The position numbers and the translations under genes were made by a program. A model generated the notes under the pieces. That model worked only from the letters and a program-made list of their open reading frames with translations. It searched no databases and had not been told where the DNA came from. This document shows, one piece after another, positions 51,665-60,585 of a DNA stretch of 64,000 bases; positions within the stretch are counted from its first letter, which is position 1, and each line of letters starts with the position of its first letter. The stretch comes from JAGDZR01 sp049115695 (GTDB lineage: Bacteria; Bacteroidota; Bacteroidia; Cytophagales; Cyclobacteriaceae): NCBI GenBank assembly GCA_049115695.1, contig JAGDZR010000002.1:1-64000 (forward strand), in the 5' to 3' direction.

Positions 51665-54154
51665 TTACCAGTTTGTAGGCACAATTTGCCCTCTCATATC
51701 TCCAAATTTGATTGAACTATCAGTTTCGTCAGAATTGACAAAAGGTTTGAATTTCTTTTTCATTTCTTCGTTTTCGATAGCTGCTTTCCATTCGCACTCG
51801 TAGCTCTCAATGAGCTTTTGCATATCAGCCTCCAATTCACTTCCCAGTCCTAATGAATCACCCACGACCACTTCTTTAAGATGCTCAATGCCGCCCTCTA
51901 ACTTGCCCAGCCATGTAGCTGTTCTGTTGAGGGGTTCCGCAGTTTTTAAATAGTACATCAGGAACCTGTCCAGGTATCTAACACAAGTCTCTTTATCGAC
52001 ATCACCCGCAAGCAGTTGAGCATGTACAGGATTGGCACCTCCATTTCCACAGACGTATAGATTCCAGCCTGCTTCCGTTGCGATGATACCAAAGTCCTTG
52101 CTTTGTGCTTCTGCGCATTCTCTTCTACAACCTGATACACCTCCTTTGAGTTTGTGGGGTGACCTTAGACCTTTGTACCTGTTCTCTACCTCAATGGCAA
52201 AGGAGACCGAGTCATGAAGGCCATATCTGCACCATGTTGACCCGACACAGCTTTTTACAGTCCGGAGAGATTTGCCATAAGCATGGCCACTTTCAAATCC
52301 AGCAGCAATCAATTCTTCCCAGATAGCCGGAAGCTGGTCTACTCTGGCGCCAAACATGTCAATTCTTTGACCCCCTGTTATTTTGGTGTAGAGGTCATAT
52401 TTCTTAGCAACCTGACCGATCACAATCAACTTGTCCGGTGTGATTTCTCCTCCTGGTATTCTCGGAACGACAGAATACGAACCTCCTTTTTGGATGTTAG
52501 CCAGAAATCTGTCATTTGTGTCCTGTATGCTGTCCTGCTTCAGGATTAATTCGTTCCAAATACTCGCCATCAGCGAAGCAACGGCGGGTTTGCAGATCTC
52601 ACATCCGTCACCTGTTCCATGATTATCGATGAGCTCGTCATAAGTTTTGTAGTCCTTAATTTTTATCAGATCCCAGAGTTCCTGACGTGTATAGTCAAAG
52701 TGTTCACAAATGACTTTACGAGCGGATTTGCCCATTGACTTTAATGTATCCATAAGGATATCGGTCACCATCGGAGTGCAAGCGCCACAGCCTGTTCCCG
52801 CTTTGGTGCAACTTTTTACTTCCTTGATGTTTTCAAGATCATTGTCTTCAATACAACTAACAATATCTCCTTTGGTCACATTCTCACATGAGCAGATCTG
52901 ACTGGTAGCAGGTAGACTTGAAATCATATTGCCATTTTCTTCTTCTCCGCCACGGTTACCAAGGATCAGTGCCTCAGGATCTTTTGGAATGGCTAAGTCG
53001 TTTTGAGTGATTTGCAAGAGCATGTTGTAAGCTTCGCCATCTCCGACCAGAATCCCGCCAATAAGTTTTTTCTTATCGGGTGATAGATTGATTCGTTTGT
53101 ATACTCCCGTATTACTATCTACATAACTAATGGGAACGTGGTTTTCTGTTTCACCCAGGGCATCACCAAAGCTGCAAACATCAACACCAATGAGTTTCAG
53201 TTTGGTGGACATGTCTGGAACATCGAATGTTTTTTCTTCCCCACCAACTAATTGATTAACTACTACTTCTGCCATCGAATAGCCGGGCGCAACAAGACCA
53301 TAGACCATATTTTCAAAGTTGGCTGCTTCACCGATTGCGAAGATAGAAGGGTCATTGGTGAGCATTTTACTGTCAACGATAAACCCACCTCTTGCATGCG
53401 TTTCGAGCCCACAAACGCCTCCAAGATCATCACGGCTGATAATGCCGGCAGAAATCACCAGCATTTCTGACTCCAGCTCGTCTCCATCAGCAAAAGTCAT
53501 CCCGGTTAATGTGCCATTGCCTTTTATTTCTTTGGTGTTTTTATTGAGTAAAAAATTAATACCCAAGTTTTCTAATTGACCCTGCAGCATTTGAGAGCCA
53601 GGCTCATCTAACTGTCTGGGCATTAATCGAGGTGCAAATTCAATTACGCTGGTTTCGAGACCTAAATCCAGTAATGCCTTTGCTGCTTCAAGTCCCAATA
53701 ATCCACCACCTAATACAGTCCCCTTTTTGCACTTAGAAGCAAATGATATAATCTGATCTAAATCCTCAATTGTTCGATATACGAATACGCCCTTTTTGTC
53801 AACCCCATTTATTTTTGGAATGAAAGGTCTCGAGCCCGTAGCTAGTACCAAAAAATCGTAGTTTTCAGTATTTCCAAGATGCGTCGAAACAGTCTTGGCC
53901 TCTCTGTGAATATCAACTACTAATTCACTTGTTTTAAGTGTTATGTTATTTTCATCGTACCAATTGGAAGGCGCCATTGATAAATCGTCGACAGATTGCT
54001 TGGTGAAATATTCACTTAAATGGACTCTGTCGTATGCAGCGTACGGTTCTTCACCATATACCAATACTTCAATTTCATTGGCAGGAGCTGCTTCTCTAAG
54101 TTTTTCGCAAAACTTGTAGCCTACCATGCCATTACCAACGACGACAACTTTCAT
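51665..54154 (-). CDS. nirB: Assimilatory nitrite reductase large subunit
   Basis: The 829-residue protein reduces nitrite to ammonia with NAD(P)H. It has an N-terminal FAD/NAD module (VVGNGMVGYKFCEKL; GTVLGGGLLGLEAAKAL), two BFD-type 2Fe-2S segments (CSCENVTKGDIV ... CTKAGTGCGACTP; then GTGDGCEICKPAV), a sulfite/nitrite-reductase ferredoxin-like domain, and the siroheme-4Fe4S site with C-x5-C (SCVGSTWC) and C-x3-C (GCRREC). All ligands are in place. The minus-strand promoter lies in the repeat-rich gap shared with cobA. Confidence 0.96.
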   Translation of the reverse strand: MKVVVVGNGMVGYKFCEKLREAAPANEIEVLVYGEEPYAAYDRVHLSEYFTKQSVDDLSMAPSNWYDENNITLKTSELVVDIHREAKTVSTHLGNTENYDFLVLATGSRPFIPKINGVDKKGVFVYRTIEDLDQIISFASKCKKGTVLGGGLLGLEAAKALLDLGLETSVIEFAPRLMPRQLDEPGSQMLQGQLENLGINFLLNKNTKEIKGNGTLTGMTFADGDELESEMLVISAGIISRDDLGGVCGLETHARGGFIVDSKMLTNDPSIFAIGEAANFENMVYGLVAPGYSMAEVVVNQLVGGEEKTFDVPDMSTKLKLIGVDVCSFGDALGETENHVPISYVDSNTGVYKRINLSPDKKKLIGGILVGDGEAYNMLLQITQNDLAIPKDPEALILGNRGGEEENGNMISSLPATSQICSCENVTKGDIVSCIEDNDLENIKEVKSCTKAGTGCGACTPMVTDILMDTLKSMGKSARKVICEHFDYTRQELWDLIKIKDYKTYDELIDNHGTGDGCEICKPAVASLMASIWNELILKQDSIQDTNDRFLANIQKGGSYSVVPRIPGGEITPDKLIVIGQVAKKYDLYTKITGGQRIDMFGARVDQLPAIWEELIAAGFESGHAYGKSLRTVKSCVGSTWCRYGLHDSVSFAIEVENRYKGLRSPHKLKGGVSGCRRECAEAQSKDFGIIATEAGWNLYVCGNGGANPVHAQLLAGDVDKETCVRYLDRFLMYYLKTAEPLNRTATWLGKLEGGIEHLKEVVVGDSLGLGSELEADMQKLIESYECEWKAAIENEEMKKKFKPFVNSDETDSSIKFGDMRGQIVPTNW

Positions 54155-54177
54155 AATTGATTAGTTTTTTCAAATAA

Positions 54178-54250
54178 TTACGTAAAAATACGTAGATATT
54201 TATGGAAATAAAGCAATTTTACGTAAAATATTGAACAATACTACGTAGTA
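54178..54250. promoter_or_regulatory. Four phased TACGTA palindromes between nirB and cobA
   Basis: TACGTA occurs at 54179, 54189, 54220 and 54242 (centres 10, 31 and 22 bases apart, near 1, 3 and 2 helix turns). The third is within a perfect 14-base palindrome ATTTTACGTAAAAT (54216-54229) and the fourth within TACTACGTAGTA (54239-54250), which abuts the cobA ATG. The array fills most of the 96-base gap and probably binds a common regulator of both divergent genes. Confidence 0.7.
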
Positions 54251-55006
54251 ATGGGAAAGGTATATATAGTTGGAGCAGGACCAGGTGATGTGGATCTAAT
54301 CACTGTGAAAGGCAAAAAATTGCTAGCCTCGGCAGATGTGGTGCTATATGATGCTTTGGCGAATGAGGCATTGATGGATGAGTGCAAACCAGATTGCCGT
54401 AAGGTATATGTGGGGAAAAAGAGCGGTCTGCATCAATATCAGCAAATCTATATTAATGACATGCTGGTGGATTTCGCGAAACAAAATGAAGTAGTAGTCC
54501 GGTTAAAGGGGGGTGATCCCTATGTATTTGGTCGAGGACATGAGGAGTTGGCTTATTTAAGTGAGAGGAATATAGATGGTGAAGTAGTTCCGGGAATTAG
54601 TAGTTCAATTGCTGTGCCAGGAGCCGTGGGCATACCCCTTACAAAAAGAGGTGTTAATGAAAGTTTTTGGGTAACGACCGGGACAACTATGAATGGAGAA
54701 TTTTCAAAGGATCTTGAGCTGGCAGCCCAATCTTCGGCTACCGTAATTGTCCTAATGGGAATGAAGAATCTCGGGAAGATTGTCAGTTTGTTCGCACAAT
54801 ACCGAGGTGGAGAAGAGCCTATTGGAATTATTCAGCAGGGTACCACGGAAAACCAGAAGGAGGGATATGGACGCTTGTCAGATATGCTTCATATTGTAAG
54901 TGATCAGCAACTAACCTCTCCTGCAATAATCGTAATTGGCAAAGTGGTAAACGAACGAAACGCAATCAGGGAAAAGGTAAGTCAACTAAGTCAAGGAGGA
55001 CTTTAG
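54251..55006 (+). CDS. cobA: Uroporphyrinogen-III C-methyltransferase
   Basis: The 251-residue SAM-dependent enzyme makes precorrin-2 for siroheme, the cofactor of the neighbouring nitrite reductase. Motifs are VYIVGAGPGDVDLITVKG at the N-terminus and LKGGDPYVFGRGHEE near residue 84, then VTTGTTMNG. It is the stand-alone SUMT form with no dehydrogenase/ferrochelatase fusion; those steps must be encoded elsewhere. Its 3' end overlaps the glutaredoxin-like gene tail to tail by 4 bases. Confidence 0.94.
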   Translation: MGKVYIVGAGPGDVDLITVKGKKLLASADVVLYDALANEALMDECKPDCRKVYVGKKSGLHQYQQIYINDMLVDFAKQNEVVVRLKGGDPYVFGRGHEELAYLSERNIDGEVVPGISSSIAVPGAVGIPLTKRGVNESFWVTTGTTMNGEFSKDLELAAQSSATVIVLMGMKNLGKIVSLFAQYRGGEEPIGIIQQGTTENQKEGYGRLSDMLHIVSDQQLTSPAIIVIGKVVNERNAIREKVSQLSQGGL

Positions 55007-55317
55007 TTCAGCTTTGGCTTGACAGTTTCGTATTCCGGAGCAATATGTACTTCCCCACTTATTACGACGACCGGATAGTTAATTCTCCCTCTATATCCTG
55101 ATGCTTTTACCACATCCAGCATTTCCTGCTGTAACGGATTGCTAAATTCAACATCGTGAAAAGTGTACTCAAAACCATCAGCATCAAGATGCTTCTTGAA
55201 TTTCTTACAGTGCCAGCAGCTGTTCGCTCCGTAGATGACAATTTCTTTTTGCTCTTGCGCACACGATGCTAACATGGCGCCAACAAAGAGTACGAGGAAA
55301 AATTTGAACATTCTCAT
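55003..55317 (-). CDS. Glutaredoxin-like lipoprotein
   Basis: The 104-residue protein has a lipoprotein signal (FFLVLFVGAMLASC, with C19 as the lipidated residue) and a thioredoxin fold of glutaredoxin type with the redox motif CWHC (near residues 34-37, YGANSCWHCKKFK) and the cis-proline region RINYPVVVISG. It is likely a periplasmic, membrane-tethered thiol-disulfide protein; its partner is unknown. It lies between cobA and the Nudix-type regulator. Confidence 0.87.
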   Translation of the reverse strand: MRMFKFFLVLFVGAMLASCAQEQKEIVIYGANSCWHCKKFKKHLDADGFEYTFHDVEFSNPLQQEMLDVVKASGYRGRINYPVVVISGEVHIAPEYETVKPKLN

Positions 55318-55338
55318 AGCTGCAAATGTAGCCGAGCA

Positions 55339-56109
55339 TTACAAAAATCCAATGCCGTTTTTTACTGCATTTTCATAATTGTCCTCATTGATCGAGTACT
55401 GGTATGGCGCTTTATGCGCTTTGCCATTCATTCTCTTCTCATGTCTGTCCAAAATTTCTAATCGCAGCATTTTCTTTTGAAAATTGCCTCTGTCCAAACT
55501 GTAACCAAGAATTGATTCGTATAGCTCTTGCAACTCGCCCATTGTAAATTGCGTGGGGAGTAATTCTTTACCCAGCGGTAAATAATTGAGCTGTACTCTC
55601 AATGTATTTTGGGCTTTGCTCACAATGTTGGCATGATCATAAGTCATTTTGGGCAGGTCATTCACATTGAGCCATTCACACCCCTCACTCAAAAAGTCTG
55701 GAACTAACTTACAAGACTTAATGTCGACAAGCGCAATGTATCCGGTGGTAATGAATCTCTGTGAAAACCATTGAGTGACTTTGGGATAATCCTTGAAGCC
55801 CAGATCTTTAAAATCTTCGATCAATGAGTCATTTTCACGGCGATTGACACTACCGAAAGTATGGAATTGGCTAAGGAATACTTGGGTAAGACCGGTCCGC
55901 TCATTCAGTATCCGTAGTGCTGCGTCATCAATGTCTTCATGCAGAAAAATAAAACCTCCGGGGAGGGACCAACGGTTTTGCATGCGCCATTTCAACCCCA
56001 GAACTTTTAGGTGACCACCCCCATAGCCAAACACAACGCAATCAATGGATTGACCCGGAACCATTAGATCAATGGCCTTTTCAAATTGGTTGATGAAATC
56101 GAGGTTCAT
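55339..56109 (-). CDS. NrtR-like regulator (degenerate Nudix domain plus winged helix)
   Basis: The 256-residue protein has a Nudix-like domain (about 20-160) and a C-terminal winged-helix domain (about 170-256, LPTQFTMGELQELYESILGY ... RLEILDRHEKRMNG). The Nudix box reads GGFIFLHEDIDDAALRILNE..., where the second glutamate of R-E is isoleucine and the E-E pair is E-R, so hydrolase activity is probably lost. This is the pattern of NrtR/AraR-type Nudix regulators. A perfect 8-bp dyad lies 18 bases upstream of the gene, and the channel gene diverges from the other side. Confidence 0.85.
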   Translation of the reverse strand: MNLDFINQFEKAIDLMVPGQSIDCVVFGYGGGHLKVLGLKWRMQNRWSLPGGFIFLHEDIDDAALRILNERTGLTQVFLSQFHTFGSVNRRENDSLIEDFKDLGFKDYPKVTQWFSQRFITTGYIALVDIKSCKLVPDFLSEGCEWLNVNDLPKMTYDHANIVSKAQNTLRVQLNYLPLGKELLPTQFTMGELQELYESILGYSLDRGNFQKKMLRLEILDRHEKRMNGKAHKAPYQYSINEDNYENAVKNGIGFL

Positions 56110-56126
56110 TCAAAACAAAGGTAGTT

Positions 56127-56149
56127 TATTGTGTTGTTTGTACACAATA
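56127..56149. promoter_or_regulatory. Palindromic operator between Nudix regulator and TMEM175 gene
   Basis: TATTGTGT (56127-56134) and ACACAATA (56142-56149) form a perfect 8-bp dyad with a 7-base centre (23 bases in all). It sits in the 81-base gap between divergent genes and is a likely site for the Nudix-type regulator acting on itself and possibly on the channel gene. Confidence 0.6.
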
Positions 56150-56190
56150 GTGAATTGCTTACTTAACATTAGATAACATAATTTTAGGTC

Positions 56191-56940
56191 ATGAGACAAG
56201 TGTTAAAGGATCAACAAGTAGGTCTTGATTCAAATTTCAGGTATAGAGGTTTATCCCAAACTAGGGTTGAAACCTTCAGCGATGCGGCTTTCGCTTTAGC
56301 AATTACATTATTGGTGCTCTCATCGACAGTTCCACAAACATTTGATCAGTTGAGAGAATCAATGAGAATGATTCCCCCTTTTGCTTTTTGCGTTGCGCTA
56401 ATAGCCCTGATATGGTATCAGCACTACATCTTCTTTTTGAAGTACGGTTTGCAAAACATAAAGGTGGTCATCATAAATACTATACTCATCTTTCTGATAT
56501 TGGTTTATGTGTACCCATTGAAGTTTTTGTCTCGATTTGTTTTCGAATTTTATGGTATGCTCATTACTGGGAATTCGAATACTTTTTCTACAACCTTCGG
56601 ACTGGAGAGCACAAGTGATGTGGCCTTTTTGCTAGCAGTTTATGGATTTGGGGCTGCCATGATTTTTATGTGTCTCGCATGGCTGTACAGATATGCCCTG
56701 GGCCGTAAGGAGGATTTGGATTTAAACGAATATGAGGAGTTTATGACTAGAGCCAGCATGAGAACTAATCTCCTTCTGGCCAGTATTCCCCTTACTTCAG
56801 CTTGTGTTGCGGCCCTTGACCTGTGGGGCAATGACATTACGCTGATTGTAGCTGGAAATATTTATTTCTTTTATCCGATTGTGATGATTATTTATGGTCG
56901 CAGAATTGGTGAATTGCGTAAAAAGAAATTTGATACCTAA
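56191..56940 (+). CDS. TMEM175-family (DUF1211) potassium channel-like protein
   Basis: The 249-residue inner-membrane protein has about six helices. The signature RVETFSDAAFALAITLLVL (residues 26-44) is the TMEM175 pattern R-x3-FSD-x2-FAIAITLL that lines the pore. Known bacterial relatives form potassium-leak channels as tetramers. Only one conserved repeat with the FSD motif is present, as in bacterial members. It diverges from the Nudix-type regulator; whether it is regulated by it is inference. Confidence 0.9.
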   Translation: MRQVLKDQQVGLDSNFRYRGLSQTRVETFSDAAFALAITLLVLSSTVPQTFDQLRESMRMIPPFAFCVALIALIWYQHYIFFLKYGLQNIKVVIINTILIFLILVYVYPLKFLSRFVFEFYGMLITGNSNTFSTTFGLESTSDVAFLLAVYGFGAAMIFMCLAWLYRYALGRKEDLDLNEYEEFMTRASMRTNLLLASIPLTSACVAALDLWGNDITLIVAGNIYFFYPIVMIIYGRRIGELRKKKFDT

Positions 56941-56950
56941 TCAGCTCAAT

Positions 56951-57640
56951 CTAAAATTTGAGTTCCTCAAAGAGTTGGGTTAAGTCGGATTCTTCGTTCA
57001 TTCTGAGCTTATTGGACTTGATGTAGCTCTTGACAGCCTTTGTGCTACCAAGTGCCTGTGTGACTGATTTTTTGTTCAGGCTAAAGGGAGTTAAGTTGCC
57101 GTCTTTAGCAATGAAATAAACGAACTTGGCAGCAAACATTTTACGATCAATGGTTTGACCTACATTTTGGATTTTGTTGTTGACGATAGTCACTTCAAAT
57201 TCTTTGAATACATAATGTGATTCACCTTTATAAACCTCAATATAGAATTCATCAAAATCAGTGGGGTTAATCCCACGAATGAACTGGGTAGATTTGGACA
57301 TTTTCTTTTCAAGACCGGATGTAAATTTGTCAGAATTGAACTTTACAACTAGGTGATAGGATTTGTCGAGCTCAATGACTTTGTCCTCGGTTTGGTACTC
57401 AAACTCCTGGGTATAGCCATTATAATTAATCTTAGAGTAGGTCAACTCATTACGATCTTTATCTATCAAGGTTGCAGGTACAAACTCCTCGAATAAATAG
57501 GGAGAATACATGACGTCCTCATACCTTTTCGGGTCAATTGGGTCAGCATCAATGAGCACCACTTTGTTGTCCTGAGCAAATGATATGGAGGCGAAGACAA
57601 TACAAATTCCTGAGAGAAAATATTTAAGGACTTTAGTCAT
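56951..57640 (-). CDS. Secreted hypothetical protein
   Basis: The 229-residue protein starts with a signal peptide (LKYFLSGICIVFASISFAQ) and is charged and beta-rich with a C-terminal helical region (KAVKSYIKSNKLRMNEES). I do not recognise a family. Segments such as PIDPKRYEDVMYSPYLFEEF and TLIDKDRNELTYSKINYNGY suggest a soluble periplasmic or surface-exposed domain common in this phylum. It is convergent with the channel gene (10-base gap) and diverges from the desaturase gene. Confidence 0.75.
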   Translation of the reverse strand: MTKVLKYFLSGICIVFASISFAQDNKVVLIDADPIDPKRYEDVMYSPYLFEEFVPATLIDKDRNELTYSKINYNGYTQEFEYQTEDKVIELDKSYHLVVKFNSDKFTSGLEKKMSKSTQFIRGINPTDFDEFYIEVYKGESHYVFKEFEVTIVNNKIQNVGQTIDRKMFAAKFVYFIAKDGNLTPFSLNKKSVTQALGSTKAVKSYIKSNKLRMNEESDLTQLFEELKF

Positions 57641-57755
57641 AAAACGTAAGATTACACGATATAATTGGCTAAGTTAAAGTCAAATCTGTATAGATTACGA
57701 GTTTATTCCGCGACACAAGCATTCACCTGACTACATTTTAATTCAATCAAGCTTT

Positions 57756-58874
57756 ATGAGTAAGCCAGCAGTCAAGTTTAAATCAACAGATCAACCCGAG
57801 TTTTTCAAAGTTCTTAGATCAAGAGTAAACGATCATTTTAAGGAAAAGGATATTTCAAGACATGCCAATGTCAATATGGTTTTGAAAACGACCTTTATGA
57901 TTGGTTTATATTTTACCCCATTTGTGCTAATGTTGACTGGTGTGGTCACAGGTGCCTGGCCGATTTTTGCCATGTGGCTGATCATGGGGTTTGGTATGTC
58001 AGGTATTGGTCTATCGATCATGCACGATGCATGCCATGGTTCTTATTCAAGCAATGCGAGAGTAAATAAGTTCATTGGATTTATCCTCAATTTTATAGGT
58101 GGTTATCCAATGAATTGGAGAATTCAGCACAATGTACTGCACCACACCTACACCAATGTTGAGGGATATGACGAAGACATTGATAAAAAGGGATTGTTGC
58201 GTCTGTCACCCAATCAGCCACATAATTCTGCTAATAAATATCAGGCGTTTTATGCTCCGTTTTTATACGGGTTAATGACTTTTTATTGGCTCGTGGCAAA
58301 AGACTTTGACCAACTGAAAAGATACAGTCAGATGGATCTTGTTAAACCTCAGGGCACAACTACTACGAAAGCCTTGATTGAAATCATCTTCAATAAAACA
58401 TGGTACCTCGGATTAACTGTCGTGCTTCCATTTATGGTATTAGATGTTGCCTGGTGGGTGATTTTAGGTGGATTTTTCACGATGCAGTTTATTTGCGGGT
58501 TAATTCTTGCTTTTATCTTTCAACCAGCTCATGTGATTCCCGAAACACAATTCTTTATTCCGGATGAGAATAATAGTGTTGAAAACAACTGGGCGATTCA
58601 TCAATTATTAACTACAGCCAATTTTGCCAATGGCAGTACCGTATTTTCTTGGTTAGTAGGTGGATTGAATTATCAAATTGAACATCATCTGTTCCCGAAT
58701 ATTTGTCATGTTCATTATCGCGATCTTTCAAAGATTGTGAAACAAACGGCTCAAGAGTTCAATATTCCATATTATCATCATAAGACATTTTTCTCCGCAC
58801 TTAGACAGCATTTTGCGTTGCTGAATGATCTTGGAGCAGGAAAGGGACTAGAAGAAGTAAAAGTTGCCGCTTGA
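57756..58874 (+). CDS. Membrane fatty acid desaturase
   Basis: The 372-residue diiron membrane enzyme introduces a double bond in acyl chains. The three histidine boxes are intact: HDACH (90-94), HNVLHH (125-130) and QIEHH (310-311 region, NYQIEHHLFPNICHVHY). The QxxHH third box and the flanking pattern fit linoleoyl-CoA or front-end-type desaturases, but the regiochemistry is uncertain and no cytochrome-b5 domain is fused. Four helices in two pairs are seen. TACATTTT (57732-57739) is a possible -7 element. Confidence 0.92.
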   Translation: MSKPAVKFKSTDQPEFFKVLRSRVNDHFKEKDISRHANVNMVLKTTFMIGLYFTPFVLMLTGVVTGAWPIFAMWLIMGFGMSGIGLSIMHDACHGSYSSNARVNKFIGFILNFIGGYPMNWRIQHNVLHHTYTNVEGYDEDIDKKGLLRLSPNQPHNSANKYQAFYAPFLYGLMTFYWLVAKDFDQLKRYSQMDLVKPQGTTTTKALIEIIFNKTWYLGLTVVLPFMVLDVAWWVILGGFFTMQFICGLILAFIFQPAHVIPETQFFIPDENNSVENNWAIHQLLTTANFANGSTVFSWLVGGLNYQIEHHLFPNICHVHYRDLSKIVKQTAQEFNIPYYHHKTFFSALRQHFALLNDLGAGKGLEEVKVAA

Positions 58875-58918
58875 TTAATTGATCGTGACTTGAGAATTTC
58901 GGGTGATATTACTCCGAA

Positions 58919-59824
58919 ATGGATCAAAATAGAAATATAGCACTTGTATTGTCAAGTGGAGGGGCCAGAGGACTTGCGCATATAGGCGTCATCAGAGCCC
59001 TTCAGGAAAATAATTATCAAATTTCTTCAGTTGCCGGCTCCTCAATCGGAGCATTGGTCGGAGCATTTCATGCTTGTGGAGCATTGGATAAATATACCGA
59101 TTGGGTATGTAATCTTGACCGGATGGATGTATTCAATCTGGTTGACTTTACTTTTAGTGTGCAAGGATTTGTAAAAGGGGAAAAGGTGTTTAAGGAATTG
59201 AAAAAGGTTATTCCAGATCATGCCATAGAAGACATGTCTATTCCTTTTGCAGCTGTAACAACTGATATTCTGTCCAAAACGGAAGTGGTCATGAACTCCG
59301 GTAGTATGTATGAAGCAATTCGTGCATCAACTGCAATACCAACAGTTATTAAGCCTTTACAAATAGGTGATGCCAATCTTATTGATGGTGGGGTGCTGAA
59401 TCCCATTCCTGTCAATCGAGTTTCGAGAGTTGACGGAGACTTGTTGCTGGTGTCTAATGTAAATGCTAATAAGCCCTATAAACCGAAGCTCAATACTCTG
59501 AAAGCAAAAGAGCGGGAGGAGAGCTATTTGAACATGCTAGATGGATTTAAGCAAAAGTGGAGTAAGCTACTTCCGGGCAGCAAATCTCCTAAGGAAAAGC
59601 TAGGTTACTTTGAGTTGTTGAATCGTTCAATTGACTTGATGCAGGATCAGCTCACAGGATATTTATTAGATCAGTATCGCCCCGACATGCAAGTAGATAT
59701 CAGCAGAGACGTATGCAGTACTTTCGAATTTTATAGAGCTCACGAGCTGATAGATCTGGGCTACCAAACATGCCTAGAGACCATTGAATTGTTTGAATCA
59801 AATCAAGCCCAATATGAAGACTAA
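58919..59824 (+). CDS. Patatin-like phospholipase (RssA-like)
   Basis: The 301-residue protein has the patatin pattern: oxyanion loop SSGGARGLAHIGV (12-24), nucleophile elbow GSSIGA with S42, and the catalytic aspartate in LIDGGVLNPIPV. It is of the short bacterial RssA-like type and likely a cytoplasmic acyl-ester hydrolase; the natural lipid is unknown. Its stop codon overlaps the start of the AMP nucleosidase gene by 11 bases. Confidence 0.9.
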   Translation: MDQNRNIALVLSSGGARGLAHIGVIRALQENNYQISSVAGSSIGALVGAFHACGALDKYTDWVCNLDRMDVFNLVDFTFSVQGFVKGEKVFKELKKVIPDHAIEDMSIPFAAVTTDILSKTEVVMNSGSMYEAIRASTAIPTVIKPLQIGDANLIDGGVLNPIPVNRVSRVDGDLLLVSNVNANKPYKPKLNTLKAKEREESYLNMLDGFKQKWSKLLPGSKSPKEKLGYFELLNRSIDLMQDQLTGYLLDQYRPDMQVDISRDVCSTFEFYRAHELIDLGYQTCLETIELFESNQAQYED

Positions 59825-60584
59825 GGCAGATATCGTCACCAATTGGCTTCCGAGATATACCGGAGAGTCGCTTGAAAACTTTGGTGAATATATTTTACTA
59901 ACCAATTTTCTGGGGTATGTGGAGCGATTTGCTGATTGGCACCAAGTGCCTGTTGTAGGTGAGGATAAGTCTATGCAGGTTGCGACTGCTGATAGTATCA
60001 GTATTATCAATTTTGGCATGGGTTCACCCAATGCTGCCACCATCATGGATTTGCTCACAGCCATAGAGCCAAAAGCAGCACTGTTCCTAGGGAAGTGTGG
60101 CGGTTTGAAGAAGAAAAACAATGTTGGTGATTTTATTCTTCCCATTGCCGCCATAAGGGGAGAAGGAACCTCAGCAGATTACATGCCACCTGAAGTGCCG
60201 GCGTTACCTGCATTTGCATTGCAGAAGGCAATATCCACAACGGTGAGAGAGCATGAAATGGATTATTGGACAGGTACAGTCTATACTACGAATAGGCGAG
60301 TCTGGGAGCATGATGAGGCATTCAAAGAATATCTGCGTGATCTACGGGTCATGGCCATTGACATGGAAACAGCAACGATATTCACAGCGGCATTCAGAAA
60401 TGAAATCCCAGCTGGTGCGCTACTCCTGGTGTCAGATATTCCAATGATTCCTGAGGGTGTTAAAACTGATGAGAGTGACAAGCAGGTAACAGGAAACTTC
60501 GTAGATCAGCACATCCAGATTGGCATTGATTCGCTAAAACAGCTTATTAACAACGCTCAGACCGTAAAGCACTTGAGGTTTTAA
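59814..60584 (+). CDS. amn: AMP nucleosidase
   Basis: The 256-residue (from ATG 59814) phosphorylase-fold enzyme splits AMP into adenine and ribose-5-phosphate. Characteristic stretches are KTKADIVTNWLPRYTGE at the start, INFGMGSPNAATIMDLL, FLGKCGGLKKKNNVGDFILP, and VMAIDMETATIFTAAF with the nucleoside-binding glutamate. The short N-terminus without the regulatory domain of E. coli Amn is normal for Bacteroidota. The ORF start at 59784 lies further inside the patatin gene and is less likely. Confidence 0.92.
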   Translation: MKTKADIVTNWLPRYTGESLENFGEYILLTNFLGYVERFADWHQVPVVGEDKSMQVATADSISIINFGMGSPNAATIMDLLTAIEPKAALFLGKCGGLKKKNNVGDFILPIAAIRGEGTSADYMPPEVPALPAFALQKAISTTVREHEMDYWTGTVYTTNRRVWEHDEAFKEYLRDLRVMAIDMETATIFTAAFRNEIPAGALLLVSDIPMIPEGVKTDESDKQVTGNFVDQHIQIGIDSLKQLINNAQTVKHLRF

Positions 60585-60585
60585 A

